Below are positions 8,845 to 17,921 of a stretch of 64,000 nucleotides of DNA, piece after piece. The notes beneath the pieces were generated by a model. That model was not told the DNA's origin. It did no database searches and saw nothing but the letters and a program-made list of their open reading frames with translations. The DNA is from JAHBNG01 sp039028975 (GTDB lineage Bacteria; Chloroflexota; Anaerolineae; Caldilineales; Caldilineaceae), in NCBI GenBank assembly GCA_039028975.1, contig JBCCHB010000090.1:1-64000 (forward strand), given 5' to 3'. The position numbers were made by a program, and so were the translations under genes. Every line of letters begins with the position of its first letter. Position 1 is the stretch's first letter.

Positions 8845-8933
8845 TACTATAGATATCCAGAAAAAGATTTTCCCGCCGCCCTTCGACAAGCTCAGGGGAC
8901 AACTGGAAAATCTTTTTCTTAAAGACTATAGTA
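8845..8933. repeat. 89-bp fold-back element
   Basis: The outer arms tactata (8845-8851) and tatagta (8927-8933) and the inner arms agaaaaagattttcc (8859-8873) and ggaaaatctttttct (8905-8919) are complementary. The loop carries cccttcgacaagctcaggg, a motif with its own partial dyad. The tips (ccagaaaaag) resemble the termini of the 96-98 bp family at 24777, 27913 and 52282, so it may be a distant relative. It is also placed to act as terminator for the HTH-STAND gene. Confidence 0.6.
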
Positions 8934-9222
8934 CATCATCAACATTAAGAATTCGGGTTGGTATCTGTTCAGTGAGCACGCCCTCATTCGGTGACCGGCA
9001 CGGGGCGTGCCTACTGAACCCGAAAATTAAAACTTGATGAAGCGCTAGTATAGCGAGGCGCAATAGAGACTTACGCCGTATTGGACTAGACACATTGTTT
9101 TGTCCATGACTGTCACTTGGCGTCCAAGCGAGCCAAAATTCTCGGACTTGCTGCCAGCCACATTCGAGAGTGACAGTCACATATAGACGAACCTATGACC
9201 AAAAACACAACAGGAGTTACCA
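8934..9222. other. Intergenic leader of the giant FG-GAP protein gene
   Basis: No gene is seen. An inverted repeat gactgtcact (9108-9117) and agtgacagtc (9169-9178) spans 71 bases and may be an operator or RNA stem-loop. A clear ribosome site, aggag (9212-9216), lies six bases before the ATG at 9223. Confidence 0.4.
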
Positions 9223-12200
9223 ATGTTCCGGCATAACACAATCACAATACGAAGTCTGCTGATTGCCCTTGTTGCCTCCAGTTCATTGCTCACCGGGTAC
9301 CTTATGTTTCTACAATCTGGTGCATTTGCCCAGTCAACTATAGATTCACTCGATGTTCCAACCCTAGATCAATTCAGCTTGTCGTATACCCAGCCGCGAT
9401 CTGGACAGGTGAATAGCATGGCTTGGGGGGATATGGATATGGACGGGGATCTTGATCTAGCCCTCGGCAATGATGGTATAAATCAGCTCTATCGTAACGA
9501 GGGTGATGGAACGTTCAGCCTACAGGAGCTGAGTACCGAAACATGGCAAACTGCCCATCTATCTTGGGGTGATCTAGAGGGAGATGGAGATCTGGACCTG
9601 GCCGTAGCTAATCGGGACGCTACAGCTCAGATCTATGTTAATGATGGAACCGGTCAGTTTGAGACCATCAGCCTGGGCGAGGATTCATTTGGCATCCAAA
9701 AATTTGCTTGGGCTGACCTCAATGGCGACGGATACTTGGACTTGGTTGACCGCTATCAGGATAACAATGCCCACGCGCTTGAAATCTTCTGGAATCAGGG
9801 AGATGGCACGCTTGTCCAGTCTGACAGCATCTACCATGATTACTTCCTGCTTGATTTTGTGGTGGGCGAGTTGGATGGAGATGGTGATGTAGATATAGCC
9901 ATCTGCATTTACTCTGGTGGCTGCCGCCGCTTGCTCAATGATGGCAGTGGTCAATTCGCCATGTCCGACTGGCACTACGCAACAGAAAGCCTTAGCCTGC
10001 ATGCTGGTGACGTGGATGGCGACCGAGATCTCGATATTCTCCAGGTGCGCCACTATGAGCCCCACAACATTCTCTTTAATGACGCCTCCGCCAGTTTTGT
10101 CGAATCTGAATCTGATGTCAACTTTCCTACCGAATTTCGCGGCAAGCCCGCGTTAGGCGACATGGATAATGATGGCGACCTTGACATCGTCATTCCCTAT
10201 GCCTCTCAAAGCAGCTACATCTATCGAAACGACGGTGGGCGGCGCTTCACCCTCTTCCGCTTTGGCCCAGAAAGAGATGAGGATCGTCTGGCTTCCTGGG
10301 CAGATATTGACAATGATCAGGATCTGGATGTCGTTGTCGTCAACAACCTATACGGGTTGGATTTCTATCGCAATGATTTGAAGAACTTTGTCGTACGCGA
10401 TACAGACAAAACAGGCACTCAGACAACATCTGTTTCCATTGCTGATTACAACAGTGACGGTTTTCCAGATATCGCCATAGGCAACTATGGCTCGCCTAAT
10501 AGGATTTATCAGAACGTTGGTGATGGCTACTTCAACTTTGGCCTAAGCGCCGAGAGCCAGCAGAGCCAAAATACGACGACTGTCGAATGGGGAGATATGG
10601 ACGACGATGGGGATTTAGATTTGGCCATTGCCAATCAGGGCCAACCCAACCAAGTCTACCGCAATGATGGCAACAATTCCTTTATCCCTATTGAACTGGG
10701 TCCAAATCGTTTTGACACATCAAGCATCAACTGGGGTGACATGGATGGCGATGGCGATCTCGACCTCGTGGTGGGCAATCGAGATGGCCCCTACGATCCC
10801 AACTGTGATTGCTGGCCGGCGCGGACCAATTTCGTCTATCGCAATGACGGAGGCGGCACATTTACGCCCTTCACCCTACCCACCGAACGCAAGACAGCAA
10901 GCGTGGTCTGGGGAGATATGGACGGCGACGGTGATTTGGATATTGGCGTGGGCAACTACGGCATCAATCAAATATATCGCAATGATGGAGATGAGCAGTT
11001 TGTTGACCTGGATCTAGGCAGCGAATCTTACCAGACTAGTTCAGTGGATTGGGCAGACATGGATGGCGATGGCGATCTCGATCTTGCCGTAGGCAACTAT
11101 CAGCAGCCCAATCAGGTCTATCGCAACGACGGGGCTGGGAGCTTTACATCCATTCCTTTGGAAACGGCTAACAGCACCACGGTCAGCGTTCAATGGACCG
11201 ATGTCGACGGTGACGCCGATATGGATCTGGTAGTGGGTAATATGGACAGCAATCAGCTCTATCTAAATCAGGGTAACGGTTTCCTTACCCCTCAGCCACT
11301 TCAACCCGAAATTGCCAACACCAGTGACATTGGGGCAAGCGACTTGAATGGCGATGGACGGATCGATTTCATTATTGGGACACTGGATATCACGAACTAT
11401 ATTGTACAGAATACGAATGGCACCTTTGAGAATCGCTCACACTTGGGGGCGGAGCTGCGAGCCATCGAGGGGATTGCCTGGGGTGACCTGGACGGCGACG
11501 GCGATCTCGACTTGGCAACCGGTGGTTTGGGGCACCGCACAAACTACGTTAACAATGGCGATGGCTCCTTCCATCTTGTCAATTTAGATGCAGATTATCT
11601 GGGAACCAAGAGTGTTGCTTGGGGTGATATGGATGGCGACTATGACCTGGACTTGGCCATTGGTAACAGCGGTTTTGAGGACGCTGGCGAGGTGAACCAT
11701 ATCTATGTCAATATGGGAGACCTGAATTTCACCCGGGTTGAGATTGGGCCAGAGGGCCGCTGCACGACCAGCGTTGCTTGGGGCGATCTCGATCGAGATG
11801 GCGATCTGGATCTGGCTGTTGGCAATGGCCGTGTGGAAACGAGTAATGTTTGTGCCGCCGAATACCGCAACCAACTCTATTTCAACCAAGGGAATGGCAC
11901 TTTTACTCCGACTGACATTGAAGGGGAAGGGCACAACACGCAAAGCATCGCCTTGGGCGACATTGATAGTGATGGCGATCTGGATGTGGCCGTTGCCAAT
12001 AGAGGTACCCCGAATCAGATCTTCATCAATAATGGTGTAGGAGAATTCGCTCCACAGAAACTGGAAGCAGCCGGGCGCAACAGCCAAAGCATTGACCTGG
12101 GAGATATTGACGGTGATGGGGATCTAGACATGGTGGTGGGGACCGAAACGAGCATTCTGGCCTTTCGCAACGAATCGCTCATGTTTTTCCGAACGATTCA

Positions 12201-15200
12201 GATAGGTTTGGTCCCCCAAACCGAAATAGAATTTACCCTCATCGAGTTGGATGGTGCGACTTTATCGGGCGAGCAGGTTGCCCTGGATGATATGGATGGC
12301 GACGGTGATCTGGATATTGCCACCACTTACCAACTATTTATCAATGATGGAAAGGGTATCTTCACTGTTCAGCAGTTGGATACGGTGAATGAACAACGGA
12401 CCGACGTGGCCTGGGGAGATATGGATAATGATGGGGATTTAGACATTGCAGTTAGCGCATTGGATCATAGTCGTATCTACGAAAATACCCGTCTGGGGAC
12501 GCAATTGGCTCCAGATCATCAGTTCGTGGTTGATATCGGGCAAATTGGCAAGACCCCAGCGTCAGGTGAGCCAGGGATTATTGAACTGGTTCAGGATCCG
12601 CTACTCCCCATCCCCTACACACTCTATCATCCGGATGGTGTTCCGGTAGGTTCCATCGGGGTGTACTATTCTCTCGATGATAGAGCTGAATGGAGAGTAG
12701 CCTACGAGGCAGACGGAACGCAAATGACCAATTTGGCAACCCAGGATGAAAACCTGATGCCAGCTCAACACGTCTTTATCTGGAACACGCTCCACAGTGG
12801 CTTTTTTGGTCAATCAGACAGCGTACGCATCCGAATTGAGGTCTATCGCCAGCCTAATATATCAGACAACGCAGGTACGTATGTCTATGCGAATCAGGCA
12901 TTCGCCCCGATTGCGCGGCAATTAGCCTTTGCCATCTCCTATCCCTTTCGCGCCGTTGGCACTTCGGTGCGCGTCCAAGACCAAGCAGGAAATGGCGTCT
13001 CCGACGCACAAGTCTACCGTTTGCCTCTAGATCAGGATCGGCTGGCCCAACCCATAGGTAAAAGTGAGGCCATCTTCAAGACCGACAAGGAGGGGCTACT
13101 GGCTGGTGCTGGTGCGATGTTTATCTATGACCGCTTGATAGCGCTAGCCCCAACTGATGCATATGGTAGACCTGGAGAGAAATATCAAGTCTATCAGACA
13201 AGCCCCATCATGAATGCCAATACCTTGATTGCACCCGAAATTACTGAACCAGGAGTACAGACATTGACTGTGTCCGACGGGAATCTGCTGACTCTCTTTG
13301 ATTTGGATCTATCTTTAGAGTGGGATGCCCGTCTAGACTCTCTCTACTTGGATCAGCTTGAGTTTGATATCAGGCGAGCATCCGAACTGCTCTATGATTG
13401 GAGTAATGGCCAGGTGGCCTTGGGAACAGTCACAGTTCATCACAACAAGGCCTTGTGGAATCAGGCGGATATTCGGGTTCATGCCACAAATCGGCTACGC
13501 CCCCATGCGACCATTGGCGGTGTGGTCTCTAGCGGTCGTCTAACAGAAGTTACAGTGGATGGAACGACTCAGCCTATTCTCTATGTACCCGGTCATGTAG
13601 AGATGGGTGCCACGTGGAATCGTTATGGCGAGGCCGGGGATAACTTGAGTGAGGACTGGGCGCGCACGCTAGCTCATGAGTTGGGTCACTATCTCTTCTT
13701 TCTCTTTGATAATTACATTGGGCTAGAGGACAACCGCATCGTCCGCGTAGAGGGCTGCCCAGGCGTTATGAGCGATCCGTACTCGGAGGTGAATAGCGAA
13801 TTTCATCCCCTTATACAGTGGTTGCCCAATTGTGAAAAGACCCTTTCCCATCAGATGGTTGGGCGTTCAGATTGGGAGACGATGGTGGACGCCTATCCAT
13901 GGTTGGTGGCACCAAGTGAGGCAATTGATCATCCTGATCACGCAGGTCCCCATGCAATGCCAGTGGCCGTTACCCACGTACACTTTACCAACGATGGTTC
14001 GCCAGCCAAGAATTTTACGGTTCCGACCTTTTTCCTCTTGAATCCAGAAGGAGGCCCTTACATTGCGGGCAGCGGGTCTCGGGCTTTCCTATTCCAGGAT
14101 GATACATTGATCGATTTGGGTGCGCCCCGTCGAGATCGAATTCAGGCATGGAATGCCCGCTATGGCGCACAGCTCTGCGTTTACGAATTGAATGCAGCCC
14201 CAAGCCCAATAGCCGGCTGCACCAATGTGGTTTCGGGCGGTACCGAAATGCAGTTGCAAGCTCTATCAAATTGGCAACCGGACGTGACACTAACCCCAGT
14301 TACGGCATCCCAACTCGACATTGCTGTACGCGGCATTCCGTCTGGATCGGCTCTCCATGCCCGAGTCTATGCAGCCGATGCTCAATCCAATCAGGCTGCA
14401 CAACCCGCTATCCCGTTAACTGATCATGGTGATGGTACCTACAGCAGCACCATCAGTTTGAGTCAACTTACACAAAATGCCTACATTCACATTTATGATC
14501 GGAATAGTCTACAGCGAAGTGTTGTGGTTGACTATGCACTTGGTGGTGCCCCCGTTCTCTCTCTCAGGAATGGCGACGTTCTTTCATTAAGCAATGGGAG
14601 CGTGTTATCCCTAAGCAACGGGAATGTGATAAACCTGAGCGATGGTGACGTATTGTCTTTGAGCAATGGTAACGTGCTGATTCGTTATAACGACGGCAGC
14701 GTACTCTCGTTGAGCAATGGGAATGTCCTTTCTCTTAGCAACGGAAGCGTGCTTTCTTTGAGTAACGGCAATGTCATTTCCTTGAGCGATGGCGATGTTC
14801 TCTCCCTTAGCAATGGCAATGTGTTGTTACTACAGGCCAACGGAAACGTCATCTCTTTGAATCATGGCGATGTCCTATCTCTGAGCAATGGCAATGGCGT
14901 TGTGCTGGCTGATGGGTTTGCGGCAATTTGGACATTGTCTGGTCAGGTACTTTCGTTGAGCAACGGGAATGTTCTGTCATTGAGCAATGGAAGTGTGCTT
15001 TCTTTGAGTAATGGCAACGTTCTTTCCTTAAGCAATGGGAATGTCCTTTCCCTCAGCAATGGCAACGTACAGATTGTTGGCGTGGGTGAGGTGCTATCGC
15101 TAAGTAATGGGAATGCACCTGTCCGCTCTAGCGATGGTCAAGTCACGCTCTACGTCGACCATCGGAATTTTTCGCCAGATGAATTCTATACCGTACAGCC

Positions 15201-16137
15201 GACAACCATCGTTCCCAACGCCCCGTCTTGGACAACCCAAGTCGGGCAGGCTTACCGTGTTACATCATCTTCAGCGGCCCCGGACCTTACCCAAGCATCG
15301 ATTAGCCTCAACTATCTGGGGCGTCATATTGATGATGACAAAGAAGGGCTGCTACACATCTACTTCTATGCTGAAGATTCTCCAACTGGCGCTTGGCGAG
15401 AGCTGACAACATCCGTCGATCCACACCACAATCGAGCCGTGGCGGACGCAGTGGGCGCTGGAATCTATGCGCTCATGTACAGTATCGATATACCACTATA
15501 CGCAACAGGTTGGAACCTGATATCGTATCCGTTGGCTGTAACCAGCCCAGTTCCGCAAGCCTTTGCGTCGGTTGCAGGGGTCTATTCAACGGTTTACGGT
15601 TACGATGCCTCGGTGATTGACCCGCATCAGCGATGGGAAGTCTATGACGTTTCAGCCCCAGCTTGGGTTAATGACCTAACCGAACTGAAGCCCGGGCGCG
15701 GTTACTGGATTCATGTTACGGACGAAACGATTCTCAAGCTGCCCGATGTCTCTGCCGCTTCAGTAACGAGTAACCAAGAGCAGAAAAAAGTATTCCCTGC
15801 GGTCTACTATGGTATGCTACAAACCAGTTTAGAAGCCCCCCTTACGCAAGGTATGATCGTAGAGGCATGGATTGGCAACACCCTCTGTGGGCAGGATGTC
15901 GTCCAAAGTATTGATGGTCAATTTGCCTATCGCGTGATTGTTGCAGGTGAAGGTCCAGATCATTTTGCGGGGTGTGGTACACCGAATGCACCTATACGCT
16001 TTAAGGTAGGCGACTATCTGGTAGAAAGTGCGGCTTTCTGGAATAATGAGCAGACCAATGAAGAGCCGCTGGCGATTGGTGAGTCGTCAACTGTTGGTGA
16101 GTTGAATGAACTCTATTTGCCGGTGATCAATCATTAG
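9223..16137 (+). CDS. Giant exoprotein: FG-GAP repeats, CLCA-like metalloprotease motif, VLSLSNGN octapeptide array
   Basis: The 2304-residue protein starts with a signal peptide (hydrophobic core LLIALVASSSLLTGYLMFL, likely cut after GAFAQ). Residues about 60-1110 carry 21 FG-GAP/VCBS-type repeats built on WGDMDGDGDLDLAVGN, each with an Asp-rich calcium loop. A non-repeat region follows, with a zinc-protease motif HELGH at 1485-1489 and Asp at 1496 in HELGHYLFFLFDNY, plus a GVMS segment. That spacing is as in CLCA-type metalloproteases. Residues about 1779-1966 are an array of VLSLSNGN octapeptides with 14 exact VLSLSNG copies. Beta-rich modules and a terminal LYLPVINH complete it. I infer a calcium-bound surface or secreted adhesin/protease. 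The role of the octapeptide array is unknown. Confidence 0.85.
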   Translation: MFRHNTITIRSLLIALVASSSLLTGYLMFLQSGAFAQSTIDSLDVPTLDQFSLSYTQPRSGQVNSMAWGDMDMDGDLDLALGNDGINQLYRNEGDGTFSLQELSTETWQTAHLSWGDLEGDGDLDLAVANRDATAQIYVNDGTGQFETISLGEDSFGIQKFAWADLNGDGYLDLVDRYQDNNAHALEIFWNQGDGTLVQSDSIYHDYFLLDFVVGELDGDGDVDIAICIYSGGCRRLLNDGSGQFAMSDWHYATESLSLHAGDVDGDRDLDILQVRHYEPHNILFNDASASFVESESDVNFPTEFRGKPALGDMDNDGDLDIVIPYASQSSYIYRNDGGRRFTLFRFGPERDEDRLASWADIDNDQDLDVVVVNNLYGLDFYRNDLKNFVVRDTDKTGTQTTSVSIADYNSDGFPDIAIGNYGSPNRIYQNVGDGYFNFGLSAESQQSQNTTTVEWGDMDDDGDLDLAIANQGQPNQVYRNDGNNSFIPIELGPNRFDTSSINWGDMDGDGDLDLVVGNRDGPYDPNCDCWPARTNFVYRNDGGGTFTPFTLPTERKTASVVWGDMDGDGDLDIGVGNYGINQIYRNDGDEQFVDLDLGSESYQTSSVDWADMDGDGDLDLAVGNYQQPNQVYRNDGAGSFTSIPLETANSTTVSVQWTDVDGDADMDLVVGNMDSNQLYLNQGNGFLTPQPLQPEIANTSDIGASDLNGDGRIDFIIGTLDITNYIVQNTNGTFENRSHLGAELRAIEGIAWGDLDGDGDLDLATGGLGHRTNYVNNGDGSFHLVNLDADYLGTKSVAWGDMDGDYDLDLAIGNSGFEDAGEVNHIYVNMGDLNFTRVEIGPEGRCTTSVAWGDLDRDGDLDLAVGNGRVETSNVCAAEYRNQLYFNQGNGTFTPTDIEGEGHNTQSIALGDIDSDGDLDVAVANRGTPNQIFINNGVGEFAPQKLEAAGRNSQSIDLGDIDGDGDLDMVVGTETSILAFRNESLMFFRTIQIGLVPQTEIEFTLIELDGATLSGEQVALDDMDGDGDLDIATTYQLFINDGKGIFTVQQLDTVNEQRTDVAWGDMDNDGDLDIAVSALDHSRIYENTRLGTQLAPDHQFVVDIGQIGKTPASGEPGIIELVQDPLLPIPYTLYHPDGVPVGSIGVYYSLDDRAEWRVAYEADGTQMTNLATQDENLMPAQHVFIWNTLHSGFFGQSDSVRIRIEVYRQPNISDNAGTYVYANQAFAPIARQLAFAISYPFRAVGTSVRVQDQAGNGVSDAQVYRLPLDQDRLAQPIGKSEAIFKTDKEGLLAGAGAMFIYDRLIALAPTDAYGRPGEKYQVYQTSPIMNANTLIAPEITEPGVQTLTVSDGNLLTLFDLDLSLEWDARLDSLYLDQLEFDIRRASELLYDWSNGQVALGTVTVHHNKALWNQADIRVHATNRLRPHATIGGVVSSGRLTEVTVDGTTQPILYVPGHVEMGATWNRYGEAGDNLSEDWARTLAHELGHYLFFLFDNYIGLEDNRIVRVEGCPGVMSDPYSEVNSEFHPLIQWLPNCEKTLSHQMVGRSDWETMVDAYPWLVAPSEAIDHPDHAGPHAMPVAVTHVHFTNDGSPAKNFTVPTFFLLNPEGGPYIAGSGSRAFLFQDDTLIDLGAPRRDRIQAWNARYGAQLCVYELNAAPSPIAGCTNVVSGGTEMQLQALSNWQPDVTLTPVTASQLDIAVRGIPSGSALHARVYAADAQSNQAAQPAIPLTDHGDGTYSSTISLSQLTQNAYIHIYDRNSLQRSVVVDYALGGAPVLSLRNGDVLSLSNGSVLSLSNGNVINLSDGDVLSLSNGNVLIRYNDGSVLSLSNGNVLSLSNGSVLSLSNGNVISLSDGDVLSLSNGNVLLLQANGNVISLNHGDVLSLSNGNGVVLADGFAAIWTLSGQVLSLSNGNVLSLSNGSVLSLSNGNVLSLSNGNVLSLSNGNVQIVGVGEVLSLSNGNAPVRSSDGQVTLYVDHRNFSPDEFYTVQPTTIVPNAPSWTTQVGQAYRVTSSSAAPDLTQASISLNYLGRHIDDDKEGLLHIYFYAEDSPTGAWRELTTSVDPHHNRAVADAVGAGIYALMYSIDIPLYATGWNLISYPLAVTSPVPQAFASVAGVYSTVYGYDASVIDPHQRWEVYDVSAPAWVNDLTELKPGRGYWIHVTDETILKLPDVSAASVTSNQEQKKVFPAVYYGMLQTSLEAPLTQGMIVEAWIGNTLCGQDVVQSIDGQFAYRVIVAGEGPDHFAGCGTPNAPIRFKVGDYLVESAAFWNNEQTNEEPLAIGESSTVGELNELYLPVINH
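14557..15118 (+). repeat. Coding array of 24-bp / octapeptide units (VLSLSNGN)
   Basis: About 22 units of mostly eight residues, 14 with exact VLSLSNG. Variants include VINLSDGD, VISLSDGD and VISLNHGD. Short spacers interrupt it (LIRYNDGS, LLLQANGN, GVVLADGFAAIWTLSGQ, VQIVGVGE). Synonymous positions vary widely: all four Val codons and many Leu and Ser codons are used in otherwise identical units, so the protein sequence is conserved while the DNA is diverse. Confidence 0.9.
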
Positions 16138-16145
16138 GAGCTGTT

Positions 16146-17312
16146 TCAATACGATCGAGCCAACCCCAGCACCTTCTCAGCAATAAAACTCATAACCAAT
16201 TCCCGACTTACCGGCGCAATGCGGGGAATCAAGCTTTCTCTTAGGTAACGTTCAACGTGATATTCTTTGGCATAGCCCATGCCACCATGAGTTAGAACGG
16301 CTGTTTCGCAAGCTCGAAAGCCCGCTTCGCCGGCCAGATATTTGGCGGCATTGGCTTCAGCCCCACAAGATTGATTGGCATCATAGAGCCAAGCCGCTTT
16401 GAGCATCATCATTTGGGCAGCTTCTAGCTCCATCCAGCAGCGGGCCAGAGGATACTGGATGCCTTGGTTCTGACCGATAGGGCGGTCGAAGACAATGCGC
16501 TCTTTGGCATAGGTGGTGGCTCGATTGAGTGCAGCTTTGCCGATTCCAACGGCCTCAGCAGCAATCAAGATGCGCTCGGGGTTGAGACCGTGAAGAATGT
16601 AGCGGAAGCCTTGGCCCTCTTCGCCAATGCGATCGGCCGCTGGAATCTGGTGATTGTCGATAAAGACGACGTTGGAATCGACAGCTTTGCGTCCCATTTT
16701 ATCGATCTCTTGGGCAAGGATACTCTCTCGATTCAGGTCGGTGTAAAAGAGGCTTAAACCTTCTGTAGGTTCTTTAACCTCGTTAAGAGAGGTAGTGCGG
16801 GCCAATAGCAGCATCTTATTAGCAACTTGGGCAGTGGAGATCCAGACTTTTTCGCCGCTTACTTGGTAGGTATCGCCCTTGCGAACTGCTCTAGTTTTCA
16901 ACTTAAGAGTATTGAGTCCCACATTCGGCTCTGTTACAGCAAAGCAGGCCAATTCTTTCCCTGCAATCAGGGGCGGTAGCCAGCGCGACTTTTGCTCTTC
17001 CGTGCCAAAGATCACCACCGGATGTAGCCCGAAGATGTTCATGTGAACGGATGAGGCCCCTGCCATGGCGCCACCAGATTGGGCGATGACTTGGAGCATC
17101 AGCGCAGCCTCCGTAATCCCCATACCAACCCCGCCGTACTCTTCAGGCATGGCAATGCCCAGCAGACCGATTTCTGCCATAGCATGATGAAAGTCGAAGG
17201 GAAAGCCGCCATTTCGATCTTTTTCTAGCCAGTAGTCATCGTCAAAGTCTTGGCAGACTGATTCGACTAGTTTGATAAGGTCTTTTTGTTCATCTGATAG
17301 AGAGAAATCCAC
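16146..17312 (-). CDS. Acyl-CoA dehydrogenase
   Basis: The 388-residue protein has the full acyl-CoA dehydrogenase layout: an N-terminal helical domain (MDFSLSDEQKDLIKLVESV), the ACFAVTEPNVG segment and the EKVWISTAQVANKML flavin-contact region in the middle, and the helical C-terminal domain with RIVFDRPIGQNQGIQYPLA and a late THGGMGYAKEYHVERYLRES. It oxidises an acyl-CoA to an enoyl-CoA using FAD, passing electrons to an electron-transfer flavoprotein. Start is GTG with AAGG about seven bases upstream. The next upstream gene on this strand is a CoA-transferase, separated by about 600 bases of repeats. Together with that gene and an MttB-type methyltransferase this suggests a role on carnitine- or crotonobetaine-like CoA esters, which is inference. 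Confidence 0.88.
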   Translation of the reverse strand: MDFSLSDEQKDLIKLVESVCQDFDDDYWLEKDRNGGFPFDFHHAMAEIGLLGIAMPEEYGGVGMGITEAALMLQVIAQSGGAMAGASSVHMNIFGLHPVVIFGTEEQKSRWLPPLIAGKELACFAVTEPNVGLNTLKLKTRAVRKGDTYQVSGEKVWISTAQVANKMLLLARTTSLNEVKEPTEGLSLFYTDLNRESILAQEIDKMGRKAVDSNVVFIDNHQIPAADRIGEEGQGFRYILHGLNPERILIAAEAVGIGKAALNRATTYAKERIVFDRPIGQNQGIQYPLARCWMELEAAQMMMLKAAWLYDANQSCGAEANAAKYLAGEAGFRACETAVLTHGGMGYAKEYHVERYLRESLIPRIAPVSRELVMSFIAEKVLGLARSY

Positions 17313-17344
17313 GTTTCTGCCTTAAATATCAATACAATTTCTTC

Positions 17345-17906
17345 GCTCAAACACGGCGAAAGACCTCCAGTTGGTCATATCGAGATTCTTCGCTCTCTTC
17401 ACGCCCGCCCTAACTTTCAGTGATGCCTTGCGCTGCACACATGCTTCACCACCCTTGACGGCTCAGAATGACGCTGTCCGCTCTTCCCTGTCATCCTGAG
17501 CCTCCACACACCCATCTTCTCTACTCGATGAGGTTTTGTAACCTACCCAACTTTTCCATTCGAGCATGGCGAAGGATCTCTCGTTTGCCATGCAGAGATT
17601 CTTCACTCTCTTCGTAACCGTCTTTATTCACGACCGGAGCCTCTCACTTCGAATAAATTCTACTGTACTTGACGACTCAGAATGACATCAGTCTCACTTC
17701 AATGTCATCCTGAGCCACCACATACACACATTATCTACTCGATGAGCGAGACGCAACTGATCCCACACTACCATTCAAGTACAGCGAAGGATCTCTCGTT
17801 GGCTGTGTGGAGATTCTTCGCTCTCTTCGTAAACGCCTTCATTCGCAATCGCTGCTCCTTGCTTCGAATAGACTATACGGTACTTGGCGGCTCAGAATGA
17901 CATTTA
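17345..17906. repeat. Imperfect tandem repeat, about 205-223 bp per unit, about 2.6 copies
   Basis: Units begin near 17355, 17578 and 17783, each with (g/a)gcgaaggatctctcgttgg-like sequence, then gattcttcgctctcttc, a ctcagaatgaca box and a tgtcatcctgag box, and ctactcgatgag. The last two boxes form an imperfect inverted pair. This is non-coding and fills the 609-base gap between the acyl-CoA dehydrogenase and CoA-transferase genes. Confidence 0.7.
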
Positions 17907-17921
17907 TCAGGCTCGCGGGAC

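Noticed and set aside
9635..12087. Several long frames on both strands inside the FG-GAP region
   Set aside because: They are shadows of the Asp-rich repeats of the giant plus-strand gene and have no start signals.
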